Shown here: positions 1 through 7,958 of the stretch, one piece after another
Numbering within the stretch: the first letter of the stretch is position 1
Layout: each line of letters begins with the position of its first letter
DNA from: an uncultured Actinomycetes bacterium
GTDB taxonomy: Bacteria > Actinomycetota > Actinomycetes > Nanopelagicales > Nanopelagicaceae
Length of the DNA: 64,000 bases
Assembly (NCBI GenBank): GCA_903825945.1
Contig: CAIKCJ010000026.1
Location: 21,059-85,058, forward strand
Reading direction: 5' to 3'
Notes under the pieces: model-generated
Told to the model about the DNA's origin: nothing
The model's database searches: none
The model's input: the letters and a program-made list of their open reading frames with translations, nothing else
Translations under genes and position numbers: made by a program

Positions 1-247
1 CAGCAAGATTGGCGAAGTTGGCACCAAAGGTATTTGTCTCAATGGCATCAACGCCAACTTCCAAATACTCGCGATGAACAGATTTGACGATGTCAGGTCT
101 GGAGACATTTAAGATCTCGTTGCAGCCTTCATGTCCCTGAAAATCTTCCAGAGTGGGGTTGGCTGCCTGAAGCATCGTGCCCATAGCTCCGTCGGCGATA
201 ACGGTTCGTGTCGCTAGCGCTTGCCGAAGAGTCGATGAAGGCTTCAT
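1..247 (-). CDS. metH: Cobalamin-dependent methionine synthase, N-terminal fragment (runs off the window)
   Basis: Only the first 82 or so codons lie in the window; the gene continues beyond base 1. The translation contains VIADGAMGTMLQ, EILNVSRPDIV and DAIETNTFGAN, the hallmarks of the homocysteine-binding (betaine/homocysteine methyltransferase-like) barrel that opens MetH. MetH moves a methyl group from 5-methyl-tetrahydrofolate to homocysteine through a cobalamin domain, which would lie outside the window. The ATG at 247-245 follows the mshC stop by 17 bp, so it is probably co-transcribed with mshC. A shorter homocysteine methyltransferase (BhmT-like) cannot be excluded from the fragment alone. 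Confidence 0.85.
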   Translation of the reverse strand, partial: MKPSSTLRQALATRTVIADGAMGTMLQAANPTLEDFQGHEGCNEILNVSRPDIVKSVHREYLEVGVDAIETNTFGANFANLA

Positions 248-264
248 AAGGAAGCGAGTTTAGC

Positions 265-1518
265 CTAGAAAGCGAGCCCCATTAGGCTGTCGAGAGCTCT
301 AGCCATCTCTCCTGTTGATCCACCGGTCTGACCACTCTCGGTGGCAAGCACCCATGTATTTAAGTGCCCAAAAGCAGCTGGCGTATTGAGGTCATCCGCA
401 AGGGCGTCAGCGAGAGCTTGAATAACCTGTTGAGTTGGTGCAACTTCATTTCGACCTAGGGCAGAGCGCACTCGCGAAACATCTGCAATCGCCTGATCCA
501 AAATTGATTGGCTCCACATTCGGTCTGTTGAATAGTGGCCCTGCAAGAGTGCATAGCGAATCGCTACAGGATCAACACCAGCCTCTAAGAGTTTAAAAAC
601 AAAGACGAGGTTGCCTTTGCTCTTACTCATTTTTTCGCCATCAAGGCCGATCATTCCTGTGTGTACAAAAGCACGTGCGAATGATTGGCCGGTTGCTGCC
701 TCAACCTGAGCCGCCGACATAAAGTGGTGCGGGAAGATCAGATCACTACCGCCCCCTTGCATATCAATGAGAGATGCTCGACTTGAGTCACCTTTGAGGA
801 AATTTGGACCAAGTAAATATCTCAAGCTGATGACAGCGCATTCAACATGCCATCCAGGGCGTCCAAAGCCGTGACTACTCTCCCAGCCTGGCTCATCATT
901 TTTGTTTGCAATCCACAGAACAGCATCAAGTGGATGTTCTTTTCCTTCACGCTTTGGATCTCCGCCACGCTGCGCGAAAATATCAATAGCCTCTTCAACA
1001 CTTATTGGCAATTGATCGAGGAATGGAACTACACGGAAGAAGAGATCGCCATCGAGAGAATAGACAAAGCCGTTTGACTTCATTTGGGAGATCATCTGAT
1101 CAACTAAAGGCATTATCTGAGTGACAGGAACGAAATACTCTGGAGAAAAGGTCCGTAGCGCAACCATGTCACTGGAAAAGAGGTCAGTCTCTTGTTGCGC
1201 CAAAGATTTCCAGTCAACGTGATCTCGTTCTGCGCGCTCCAATAGCGGCTCATCCACGTCGGTTATGTTTTCGACAAAGTGAACTGAAGAACCTGAGAGT
1301 CGTTGATAACGATTAATGAGGTCGAAGGTGAGATATGTGGCAGCATGACCGAGGTGAGTGGCGTCGTACGGTGTGATTCCGCAGACATACATGCGAAAGT
1401 CCTCAGAAACTTGGAATGTGACAGCCCCATTACTTGCTTTCAGAGATAACGGTCTCAAAGTGCACTCGGATAGCTGAGCAAGTGCGGGCGACGGCCACGG
1501 GTTCTCTAGGATTTCCAT
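265..1518 (-). CDS. mshC: L-cysteine:1D-myo-inositol 2-amino-2-deoxy-alpha-D-glucopyranoside ligase (mycothiol synthesis)
   Basis: MshC joins cysteine to GlcN-inositol using ATP, the third step of mycothiol synthesis. It is a cysteinyl-tRNA synthetase relative. The product has the MshC signature MYVCGITPYDATHLGHAAT (first zinc Cys and HIGH-like HLGH), NITDVDEPLLERA, a second metal site around WHVECA, and the KMSKS loop near the C-terminal third. Length (417 aa) suits MshC, which lacks the CysRS anticodon-binding tail. I chose ATG 1518: family alignment starts near here, and TAACCT lies 7 nt upstream as a leaderless -10. An in-frame ATG at 1554 would add 12 residues. It heads a group of actinobacterial genes and lies just upstream of metH. 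Confidence 0.93.
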   Translation of the reverse strand: MEILENPWPSPALAQLSECTLRPLSLKASNGAVTFQVSEDFRMYVCGITPYDATHLGHAATYLTFDLINRYQRLSGSSVHFVENITDVDEPLLERAERDHVDWKSLAQQETDLFSSDMVALRTFSPEYFVPVTQIMPLVDQMISQMKSNGFVYSLDGDLFFRVVPFLDQLPISVEEAIDIFAQRGGDPKREGKEHPLDAVLWIANKNDEPGWESSHGFGRPGWHVECAVISLRYLLGPNFLKGDSSRASLIDMQGGGSDLIFPHHFMSAAQVEAATGQSFARAFVHTGMIGLDGEKMSKSKGNLVFVFKLLEAGVDPVAIRYALLQGHYSTDRMWSQSILDQAIADVSRVRSALGRNEVAPTQQVIQALADALADDLNTPAAFGHLNTWVLATESGQTGGSTGEMARALDSLMGLAF

Positions 1519-1525
1519 TGGAGTT

Positions 1526-1531
1526 AGGTTA
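1526..1531 (-). promoter_or_regulatory. Leaderless-type -10 hexamer of mshC
   Basis: Reads TAACCT on the minus strand, 7 nt before the chosen ATG at 1518. There is no purine-rich RBS in between, so a transcript would start at or next to the start codon. Prediction only. Confidence 0.4.
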
Positions 1532-1592
1532 GCGAGAAAAACGTAAACATTCACCCTAAGACTGATTTACCTTTCAAGCGGCCAGATGGGCG

Positions 1593-2288
1593 CTAGTAAG
1601 GCGGGAATGGAACCGAAGGCCATTGATCTGATGGCTCTGGAAATATTCCATACTCTAGAAGCGAGGCAATTCTTTGATCTAGCGCCGCCAGCTCCTTTGC
1701 TGTTAAAAGTTCGGCGACAACGGCCGTAGATCGAGAAGCTTGTCGCAGTATCTCGATCTCTGTTTGCGCCAGAGGCTGTCCGCTCCAATTCCATAGAACG
1801 GTTCTTAATTTGTCATCGCTATGAAAACAGACTCCGTGGTCGCAGCCATAAATTTCACCATGTGGATCAATCAAAATATGACCGAATTTACGGTCGGTGT
1901 TATTGATGATGGCATCAAAGAGCGCCATCTTGCGTAGTGCATCAGGTGAGTCGGCAACATAGGCGAGGAGGTCTAAGTCCTCATCGACTTCTATCCACTG
2001 TTGGACTGATCCAATTCCAAATGGTCCATCACGCAAAATCGTGAATGGGACTAGTCCAAGTCCGATTTCCTGCGACAACTTGTATGCCGCAACTTCTCGA
2101 GAGGCTAAATTGCCATCGGGGAAATCCCACAGGGGTCGCTCACCGGCGATGGGTTTATAAATGACAGGAACCTTTTCATCCCCAAGAACTGCATGAGCGA
2201 ACAGCGTTGCATTTGATGCATCCACAAATCGACCCTCGACTACCAGGTCTCCTTCTTCGATAATTTCTTGCTCGTTCGACGTACTCAT
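1593..2288 (-). CDS. SCO1664 family protein, PI3/4-kinase-like fold
   Basis: The 231-residue product matches the actinobacterial SCO1664 family. An invariant Lys lies in VPVIYKPIAGERPLWDFP, a catalytic-loop-like segment in IINNTDRKFGHILID, and a metal-binding-like segment in CDHGVCFH; all recall phosphatidylinositol 3/4-kinase and HipA-type folds. The substrate is unknown, so a kinase role is inference. It touches the DUF3090 gene upstream (stop-start adjacent, 2288/2289). The set SCO1664, DUF3090 and MSMEG_4193 beside mshC is a recurrent actinobacterial neighbourhood, which suggests a shared but undefined role. Confidence 0.85.
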   Translation of the reverse strand: MSTSNEQEIIEEGDLVVEGRFVDASNATLFAHAVLGDEKVPVIYKPIAGERPLWDFPDGNLASREVAAYKLSQEIGLGLVPFTILRDGPFGIGSVQQWIEVDEDLDLLAYVADSPDALRKMALFDAIINNTDRKFGHILIDPHGEIYGCDHGVCFHSDDKLRTVLWNWSGQPLAQTEIEILRQASRSTAVVAELLTAKELAALDQRIASLLEYGIFPEPSDQWPSVPFPPY

Positions 2289-2852
2289 TTAACGACGATA
2301 TCCGTTTGCTCTTGGACAGAGATGTCCTTGCGGATCGATTGGAAGACCACAAAATGGGCACTGGATACGGCCTGCAGAGACGATGGCGTTGGCCAATTCG
2401 CAAAATCCGCGTGCTTGATTGATGCGAAGTGAAATCGAGAGTAAATCAGGAGCATCTTCTAAGAAAGTAGCTTCGTCATCGTCGAGCAGTTCTACAAGCG
2501 ACTCATCGCCTATCGACTGTGCCTCAATGAGTATTCGCTGCTCATCTTGAATCCAACTGATTCCTATAACACCGACGCGAAAATCCTCTTCGATCGGAAA
2601 TGTCAGCGTCGACGAGCTTTTCTGTGGTGGCAAGCCCAGCTCATCGAGTGAGGCTAAATGGTTGCGACGCAACTCCTTGATCATCTCTTGAATTCGCAAG
2701 ACCAGGGCCATCACTTGAGACTTCTCAACGCTCACGCAATTTTCGCCATGATCAGACTTTACTTGTAGGAAAAATGTTCGTTCTCCAGGAACTCCCACTG
2801 TGCCAACAATGAACTGTGAGACGTTGTTGTGCCTATAAACAATTCTGCTCAT
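2289..2852 (-). CDS. DUF3090 family protein
   Basis: A 187-residue actinobacterial protein of unknown function. The N-terminal part (about residues 8-60) reads VSQFIVGTVGVPGERTFFLQ, typical of DUF3090. The C-terminus holds a small zinc-ribbon-like cluster, CPFCGLPIDPQGHLCPRANGY, whose Cys/His spacing suggests a metal site. It overlaps the phosphatase gene upstream by 4 bp and abuts the SCO1664 gene downstream, so the three are likely translated together. No enzymatic motif is visible. Confidence 0.87.
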   Translation of the reverse strand: MSRIVYRHNNVSQFIVGTVGVPGERTFFLQVKSDHGENCVSVEKSQVMALVLRIQEMIKELRRNHLASLDELGLPPQKSSSTLTFPIEEDFRVGVIGISWIQDEQRILIEAQSIGDESLVELLDDDEATFLEDAPDLLSISLRINQARGFCELANAIVSAGRIQCPFCGLPIDPQGHLCPRANGYRR

Positions 2853-3550
2853 ACTCGACCAGCCCCTCCGCCAAGTGAATGGATATCACGTTGATTGCTC
2901 TTAGGAGATTTAGCAGATTTAGGAGATTTAGGAGATTCTGAGTGTCTCTGCAAGTGCTCAACGTTATTGAGAGAAATGAGGTGAGATGGAGAGTACGAGA
3001 TGGTTGTCAACGAGGCAGGATCGATTGCAATTCTCTGAAAGTTATCTAGTGGCAAACCCAGGTGGTAGGCAACGATCGACTTGATCACATCTCCGTGAGA
3101 AACAACTAAAATTCTCGACTTCCCCTTGGCCATCTCAAGCACGGCTTGGTTTGCGCGCAGCGACATTTCGGCAAAACTTTCACCAGACGGAAAACGTACG
3201 GTGCTAGGTCTACTTTGAATATCTGCCCATAGAGGCATTTTGGAGAGCTTAGAGAGTGGCTTGCCTGACCATGTCCCATAATCCATTTCCAGGATCTCTT
3301 TGGATGCCACGGGGCGTGCACCTGTGGTTTTGAGAAGAGGCGCAATTGTTTGCTTGCAACGCTTGAGATCGGATACATAAATAGCATCAAATTTTCCTTG
3401 AGCTAGTACCTGAGCCACTTGCTGAGCCTCGGCCTCACCTCGAGGCGAAAGTCCTACTGTGTTATCTCGACCTGCCAGAACTCCTTTTAGATTGGCTGTT
3501 GAGTGGGCGTGACGTAGCAAAACAATCTCGCACTTCTTCGGGGTGGCCAT
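2849..3550 (-). CDS. Histidine phosphatase family protein, MSMEG_4193-like
   Basis: The product starts with the phosphohistidine motif LRHAHSTAN (RHG-type, residues about 12-20) and has the second catalytic His in VVSHGDVIKSIVAYHLG, so it is a phosphoglycerate mutase-like phosphatase. MSMEG_4193 relatives are annotated as putative phosphomutases; the substrate is unknown. The core ends near residue 195. It is followed by a low-complexity tail of Ser-Pro-Lys repeats encoded by imperfect 9-bp DNA repeats, then a short RDIHSLGGGAGRV end. It is the first gene of the run toward mshC and is divergent from the aldo/keto reductase. Confidence 0.87.
   Translation of the reverse strand: MATPKKCEIVLLRHAHSTANLKGVLAGRDNTVGLSPRGEAEAQQVAQVLAQGKFDAIYVSDLKRCKQTIAPLLKTTGARPVASKEILEMDYGTWSGKPLSKLSKMPLWADIQSRPSTVRFPSGESFAEMSLRANQAVLEMAKGKSRILVVSHGDVIKSIVAYHLGLPLDNFQRIAIDPASLTTISYSPSHLISLNNVEHLQRHSESPKSPKSAKSPKSNQRDIHSLGGGAGRV
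2903..2938. repeat. Imperfect 9-bp tandem repeat in the phosphatase gene tail
   Basis: Four consecutive 9-mers on the plus strand: AGGAGATTT, AGCAGATTT, AGGAGATTT, AGGAGATTC. Read on the minus strand they encode the SPK-rich tail of the histidine phosphatase. In-frame length variation between strains would be expected here. Confidence 0.85.
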
Positions 3551-3602
3551 GACACAAGGTTACAAGGTTAGGAAGGTGCATGTGTTTGAACCCGGGTCTT
3601 GC

Positions 3603-3608
3603 TAAGTT
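3603..3608 (+). promoter_or_regulatory. Leaderless-type -10 hexamer of the aldo/keto reductase gene
   Basis: TAAGTT lies exactly 6 nt before the ATG at 3615, with no RBS between. No convincing -35 is seen. Confidence 0.45.
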
Positions 3609-3614
3609 CGCTCC

Positions 3615-4568
3615 ATGGAAAAGCGAACTCTGGGCAACAGCGGTCTAGGCGTAAGCCGGATCGGTCTGGGCACCATGACCTGGGGTCGCGATACCGATGA
3701 ACACGAGGCTGCCGACCAACTCCGTGGTTACCTCGATGCTGGTGGCTCATTTATCGATACAGCCGCAATTTATGGAGATGGTGATAGTGAGCGCGTAATT
3801 GCAGGCTTCTTGGGCTCGTTAGTGCCTCGAAGTGAACTCACTATTGCGACTAAGGCTGGCCTCTCTCATCCCGGTGGTGTGCGCACAATCAACAATTCGC
3901 GTGGATCTCTCATTGCAGACCTGGATGCCTCGTTGAGTCGCTTAGGTACTAGTTATGTCGATCTCTGGCAGATCCATGCCTGGGATGAAAACATTCCGTT
4001 GGAAGAGACGCTCAGTGCGTTGGATTACGCCGTCAACAGTGGCCGAGCTCGCTATGTCGGAGTATCGAATTTCAACGGGTGGCAACTAGCTCGAAGCGCA
4101 ACTATGCAGAATCCGATATTTGGAAAGAGCGCAATCACGAGTATTCAATCTGAATACTCACTCCTCAATCGTTCCATCGAGCGAGATGTGCTTCCCGCCG
4201 CAGATGCCACTGGTGTAGGTGTGATGGCATGGTCACCGCTCGGCCGCGGAGTTCTTAGTGGAAAATATCGTTCAGGTTTGCCATCGGATTCACGAGGCGC
4301 TAGTCCTCATTACTCCAGTTTCATCGCACCATATCTAGATCAACGTGCGCGCACGATTGTGGATGCAACCATGGTTGCAGCCCAAGGCTTGGGTTACTCT
4401 CCTATCGAAGTTTCACTTGCATGGGTGCGTGATACTCCCGGCATAGCAAGTGCGATAGTCGGAGCACGTACAGGCGCCCAGCTTCGAGGAGTTCTTACTG
4501 TTGAAGAGATCGCTCTTCCCGCGCAAGTACGTCAAGCTTTAGATGATATTTCTGCAAATTCAATCTAG
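3615..4568 (+). CDS. Aldo/keto reductase
   Basis: A 317-residue NADPH-dependent (beta/alpha)8-barrel oxidoreductase of the AKR family. The catalytic tetrad is recognisable: Asp in GGSFIDTA, Tyr in AAIYGDGDSE, Lys in TIATKAG, and His in LWQIHAWD. The C-terminal cofactor region reads AIVGARTGAQL. The start MEKRTLGNSGLGVSRIGLGTM is typical, and the ATG has a leaderless promoter-like hexamer 6 nt upstream. It stands alone between two minus-strand genes. The natural substrate cannot be told from sequence. Confidence 0.9.
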   Translation: MEKRTLGNSGLGVSRIGLGTMTWGRDTDEHEAADQLRGYLDAGGSFIDTAAIYGDGDSERVIAGFLGSLVPRSELTIATKAGLSHPGGVRTINNSRGSLIADLDASLSRLGTSYVDLWQIHAWDENIPLEETLSALDYAVNSGRARYVGVSNFNGWQLARSATMQNPIFGKSAITSIQSEYSLLNRSIERDVLPAADATGVGVMAWSPLGRGVLSGKYRSGLPSDSRGASPHYSSFIAPYLDQRARTIVDATMVAAQGLGYSPIEVSLAWVRDTPGIASAIVGARTGAQLRGVLTVEEIALPAQVRQALDDISANSI

Positions 4569-4579
4569 GCAAATATCAG

Positions 4580-4595
4580 TTAACTTTTCAGTTAA
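4580..4595. terminator. Small hairpin between convergent genes
   Basis: TTAACT-TTTC-AGTTAA forms a perfect 6-bp stem between the ends of the aldo/keto reductase (+) and the M20 peptidase (-). There is no U-tract, and the stem is AT-rich, so termination is uncertain. Confidence 0.3.
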
Positions 4596-4609
4596 AGCGA
4601 TTAATCAGA

Positions 4610-5923
4610 TTAGCAATTTTCCAAGAAGCGAATCAGTACACGCACTCCGAACTTAAGGCCCTCAACTGGAACTCTTTCATCAACACCGTGGAAGAGGGCG
4701 AAAAAGTCTAAGTCTGCAGGTAGTAAGAGTGGCGAGAACCCGTATCCAACAATCCCAAGATCGGCAAGCGCCTTGTTATCGGTTCCACCACTCATGAGAT
4801 ATGGAACTGGAATGCCGTCAGGATCCTCAGCGATAAGTGCTGCGCTCATTGCCTCTACCAATGGACCCGCAAAATCTACTTCAAGGGCCTTATCGCGTAC
4901 CAGCATTTCGACAGTTGCATCCGTCACCACTAGTTCTTTAATTGTTGATTCGAGCTCGGCTTCATAGCCAGGCAAGAAACGACCATCGACGACAGCTGTG
5001 GCATGTTGCGGTATGACATTTGCTTTATAACCAGCGTTGAGCATCGTCGGGTTGGCAGTATTGGTAACAGTGGCACCAATCATCTTCGAGGCACCGCCAA
5101 TATGCTTGAGAAGGTCAGATGCTCTGGCAGGATCGTAAACATCACCGGTGAGCTCTGCAATTTTTCCAAAAAGTTTCTTGTTGGTTGCAGTTTCGCGTTC
5201 AGGCCATACGTAAGATCCGATCCGACTAATTACTCGTGACAACTTCGTGACTGCATTATTGGGATTGGCAAATGAACCATGACCAGCAGTTCCAGATGCA
5301 GTTAATTGCATCCACTGAATTCCTTTTTCGGCAGTCTCGATAACGTAGAGTCGATGTCCGCCTGTGATGGTGATCGAAAATCCTCCGACCTCCGAGATCG
5401 CTTCGCTGTAACCTTCAAAAATATCCGGGCGATTATCAACCATCCAGTGCGAACCAAATTCGCTGCCTGCTTCCTCATCTGCGAAGAAAACGAGAAGAAT
5501 GTTGCGAGGTGGCACATAGCCAGTTCGAGCCCATGAGCGAATGATTGCCAGATACATGGCATCACCATCTTTCATATCAACCGCGCCACGACCCCAGATA
5601 TAGCCATCTTTGAGAAGGCCAGAGAAAGGATCAACACTCCAGTCCTTCGCATCTGCTGGAACAACATCTAGGTGACCATGGACAACAAGGCCAGGTCGTG
5701 TTTGATCTTTGCCAGGGATGCGTGCGACTACGTTGACGCGATTTGGGCCGGTTTCAATGAGTTCCGATTCGATGCCCACTTCCTTGAGCTTCTCGGCAAC
5801 ATAAGCAGCCATAGCACGCTCATCGCCCTTGCCCTCCCCATAGTTCACGCTAGGGATGCGGATCATTTCCTGGAGAAGTTGGATGCAATCGTTCTCGACG
5901 GTGGTGATTTCATTGAGTTCCAT
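4610..5923 (-). CDS. M20/M25/M40 family metallopeptidase (dipeptidase/deacylase type)
   Basis: A 437-residue zinc amidohydrolase. Metal-binding elements are in order: VHGHLDVVP (His and Asp), GRGAVDMKDGD (bridging Asp), and FADEEAGS (catalytic Glu-Glu). The C-terminal lid segment carries MSGGTDNKAL. The dimerisation insert lies about residues 190-320. These enzymes cleave peptide or N-acyl amide bonds; the substrate is not predictable. ATG 5923 is chosen because AGGA lies 7 nt upstream; an in-frame GTG at 5941 would add six residues. It is a single gene, divergent from tRNA-Leu. Confidence 0.88.
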   Translation of the reverse strand: MELNEITTVENDCIQLLQEMIRIPSVNYGEGKGDERAMAAYVAEKLKEVGIESELIETGPNRVNVVARIPGKDQTRPGLVVHGHLDVVPADAKDWSVDPFSGLLKDGYIWGRGAVDMKDGDAMYLAIIRSWARTGYVPPRNILLVFFADEEAGSEFGSHWMVDNRPDIFEGYSEAISEVGGFSITITGGHRLYVIETAEKGIQWMQLTASGTAGHGSFANPNNAVTKLSRVISRIGSYVWPERETATNKKLFGKIAELTGDVYDPARASDLLKHIGGASKMIGATVTNTANPTMLNAGYKANVIPQHATAVVDGRFLPGYEAELESTIKELVVTDATVEMLVRDKALEVDFAGPLVEAMSAALIAEDPDGIPVPYLMSGGTDNKALADLGIVGYGFSPLLLPADLDFFALFHGVDERVPVEGLKFGVRVLIRFLENC

Positions 5924-6043
5924 AGTCGTATCCTGCCTCACGATGGACTCCCCTGCCTGAAGTTGGGACGAAATCTTTTCCGCGAACCTTTGCTATCCTT
6001 ACGCCTTGCCCGTATTGGTGCTCTTAAGCGCCAGTGTGAGTAT

Positions 6044-6130
6044 GTCGGGGTGGCGGAATTGGCAGACGCGCTAGCTTGAGGTGTTAGTGCCCGCAAGGGC
6101 TTGAGGGTTCAACTCCCTTCCCCGACACCA
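6044..6130 (+). tRNA. tRNA-Leu(GAG)
   Basis: An 87-nt class II tRNA. The acceptor stem pairs GTCGGGG with CCCCGAC; the anticodon loop TTGAGGT gives GAG; there is a long variable arm (TGCCCGCAAGGGCT) and a TPsiC arm GAGGGTTCAACTCCC. The 3' CCA is encoded (6128-6130). TATCCT at 5994-5999 is a possible -10, giving a leader of about 40 nt; no -35 is clear. Confidence 0.97.
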
Positions 6131-6170
6131 TTTCATCCATTTCCTCGCGAGATAGGCTAATTTCCTCTCT

Positions 6171-6806
6171 GTGGCTTCGCTCATCTACTACTACGGAACG
6201 ATGGACAGCGGTAAGTCGACCCTTGCTCTCCAGACCGCCCACAATCATCAAAGCCGTGGTCGCACGGGCATCATCTTTACAAAGAGTGATCGTGGCGGAC
6301 CGGGCGTTATCACAAGCCGACTTGGTCTGAAATCTGAGGCTATCGAAGTCGTCTCTGGCATCGACTTGCACAGATACATTGCCGATAGCCTCTCCAACGG
6401 TAATCGCGTTGACTTCGTCATCTGCGATGAAGCGCAATTCTTCGATCCAGAGCAGATTGAGCAATTGGCCAAGATTGTCGACGGACTTGGGATCGATTGT
6501 TACGCATTTGGAATTCTCAGCGACTTCCAAACCAAGATGTTTCCCGGCTCTGCCCGACTGGTTGAGCTCTCAGATCGGGTTCAGCCACTCCAAGTAGAGG
6601 CTCTATGTTGGTGCGGGGAACGTGCCACTCACAATGCTCGCGTGGCTAACGGAGTCATGGTCACTGAAGGTGAACAGGTTGTCGTTGGCGACGTCGCTTC
6701 GCAGATCGGGTACGAAGTTCTGTGTCGCCGACATCATATGCGTAAGGTAACCTCTAGAAACTCACAGAGCGCAAGGCTAGAACCCCTGCCGTTCAGTGGT
6801 GAATGA
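6171..6806 (+). CDS. tdk: Thymidine kinase (type II)
   Basis: Phosphorylates thymidine to TMP in the salvage pathway. The 211-residue product has the P-loop YGTMDSGKSTL (about residues 8-18), the Walker B-like ICDEAQFFD with the catalytic Glu, and a C-terminal zinc site made by CWCGE and CRRHH. These are the features of the bacterial TK1-like family. The start is GTG just 40 nt after the tRNA-Leu gene. TAGGCT 12 nt upstream could give a very short leader, or it may be read through from the tRNA. Confidence 0.95.
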   Translation: MASLIYYYGTMDSGKSTLALQTAHNHQSRGRTGIIFTKSDRGGPGVITSRLGLKSEAIEVVSGIDLHRYIADSLSNGNRVDFVICDEAQFFDPEQIEQLAKIVDGLGIDCYAFGILSDFQTKMFPGSARLVELSDRVQPLQVEALCWCGERATHNARVANGVMVTEGEQVVVGDVASQIGYEVLCRRHHMRKVTSRNSQSARLEPLPFSGE

Positions 6807-6820
6807 AAGCTTCCAAGCAA

Positions 6821-6846
6821 ACTTACTAACCAGACTTACTAACCAG
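6821..6846. repeat. Perfect 13-bp tandem duplication upstream of the alcohol dehydrogenase gene
   Basis: Two exact adjacent copies of ACTTACTAACCAG fill the gap between the tdk stop (6806) and the RBS of the dehydrogenase gene. It may be a duplicated operator or a replication-slippage product. Confidence 0.9.
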
Positions 6847-6863
6847 AACTGAGGATGGCAACA

Positions 6864-7904
6864 ATGGAAACACGTGGATATGCAGTTCTCGAAGCAGGAC
6901 AGGCACTACAACCATTCACCTTTGCAAGACGCGATCTGCGTGAGCATGATGTCGCTTTCGATATTCACTATGCGGGAATATGTCACTCTGATATCCATAC
7001 GGCTCGAGGCGAGTGGGGACCTGCAAAACTTCCGCTAGTTCCGGGGCATGAAATCGTCGGAGTTGTTACTGCAGTGGGTAGTGCTCAAACTAAATTTTCG
7101 ATCGGTGACCGAATTGGCGTCGGCGTCTTTGTTGACTCATGCCGCACCTGCGCGAACTGCGTAGCAGGTCATGAAAATTATTGCCTAGAAGGCATGACTG
7201 GCACATATAACAGCGTGGAGCGAGATGGGCACTCCCCTGCATTCGGCGGGTATTCAAACAAGTTTGTTATTGACGAGAAGTACGCCGTAAAGGTGCCATC
7301 CAACCTCGATCTAGCATCAGTTGCGCCGCTTCTCTGTGCAGGCGTCACTCTCTACTCCCCTTTGAGCCACTGGAACGTCGCACCAGGTATGAAGGTTGGC
7401 ATCATCGGACTGGGAGGACTGGGTCACATGGGCGTGAAGATAGCTGCCGCAATGGGCGCTGATGTAACTGTCTTCTCTCATTCAGCTGGAAAAGAGGGAG
7501 ACGCCAGAAAGTTTGGCGCAAAAAACTTTGTCAATACAACTCAGGATCGCTTTTATGAGCCAATCAAAGAGAGCTTCGATCTCATCCTCAACACCGTTTC
7601 TGCAGAGATTGATATCAACGACTATCTTCATCTTCTTAAATTAGATGGGACTTTGGTGGTTATTGGCTTGCCTGGTAAACCTTATCCAGTTAACGCGGGA
7701 AACCTCTTACGTCTTCGCAGATCAATTACTGGCTCAATGATTGGTGGTATGCCCGAGCTTCAAGAGATGCTGAACTTCTGCGGTGAACATAACATCGTGA
7801 GCGACATCGAATTGATTAAGGCTGATTACATTAATCAAGCATATGACCGCACGATTGCAAGCGATGTGAAATACCGCTTCGTCATCGACGCAGCCACGTT
7901 CTAG
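6864..7904 (+). CDS. Zinc-dependent NAD(P) alcohol dehydrogenase, cinnamyl-alcohol/YahK type
   Basis: A 346-residue medium-chain dehydrogenase that interconverts aldehydes and alcohols with NADP(H). The catalytic zinc site is formed by YAGICHSDIH, PGHEIVG and a later Cys in LLCAGVTLYSPL. The structural zinc cysteines are in CRTCANCVAGHENYC. The Rossmann motif is GLGGLGHMG, and the ending DVKYRFVIDAAT is typical of YahK/AdhC-like enzymes. I prefer ATG 6864, with GAGG 9 nt upstream; ATG 6855 touches that GAGG directly. It follows tdk by about 57 bp. The physiological substrate is unknown. Confidence 0.92.
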   Translation: METRGYAVLEAGQALQPFTFARRDLREHDVAFDIHYAGICHSDIHTARGEWGPAKLPLVPGHEIVGVVTAVGSAQTKFSIGDRIGVGVFVDSCRTCANCVAGHENYCLEGMTGTYNSVERDGHSPAFGGYSNKFVIDEKYAVKVPSNLDLASVAPLLCAGVTLYSPLSHWNVAPGMKVGIIGLGGLGHMGVKIAAAMGADVTVFSHSAGKEGDARKFGAKNFVNTTQDRFYEPIKESFDLILNTVSAEIDINDYLHLLKLDGTLVVIGLPGKPYPVNAGNLLRLRRSITGSMIGGMPELQEMLNFCGEHNIVSDIELIKADYINQAYDRTIASDVKYRFVIDAATF

Positions 7905-7920
7905 AAATTCGCTTAATTTC
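7904..7920. terminator. AT-rich hairpin after the alcohol dehydrogenase gene
   Basis: GAAATT-CGCTT-AATTTC, a 6-bp stem that begins at the dehydrogenase stop codon. It is followed by a second, stronger hairpin at 7927. No U-tract follows. Confidence 0.35.
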
Positions 7921-7926
7921 TATGCT

Positions 7927-7958
7927 CTAGTGGCTCACATAAATTGATGAGCTACTAG
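7927..7958. terminator. Strong 11-bp hairpin at a convergent gene junction
   Basis: CTAGTGGCTCA pairs with TGAGCTACTAG through 11 bp (one G-U) around a 10-nt loop. It overlaps the last codons of the DUF554 gene. It lies between two convergent genes, so it could act on both transcripts, though it lacks a U-run. Confidence 0.5.

Noticed and set aside
5672..6079. A 135-codon plus-strand frame opposite the M20 peptidase start
   Set aside because: It is antisense to a well-supported peptidase and its end runs into the tRNA-Leu gene; the peptide shows no motif.
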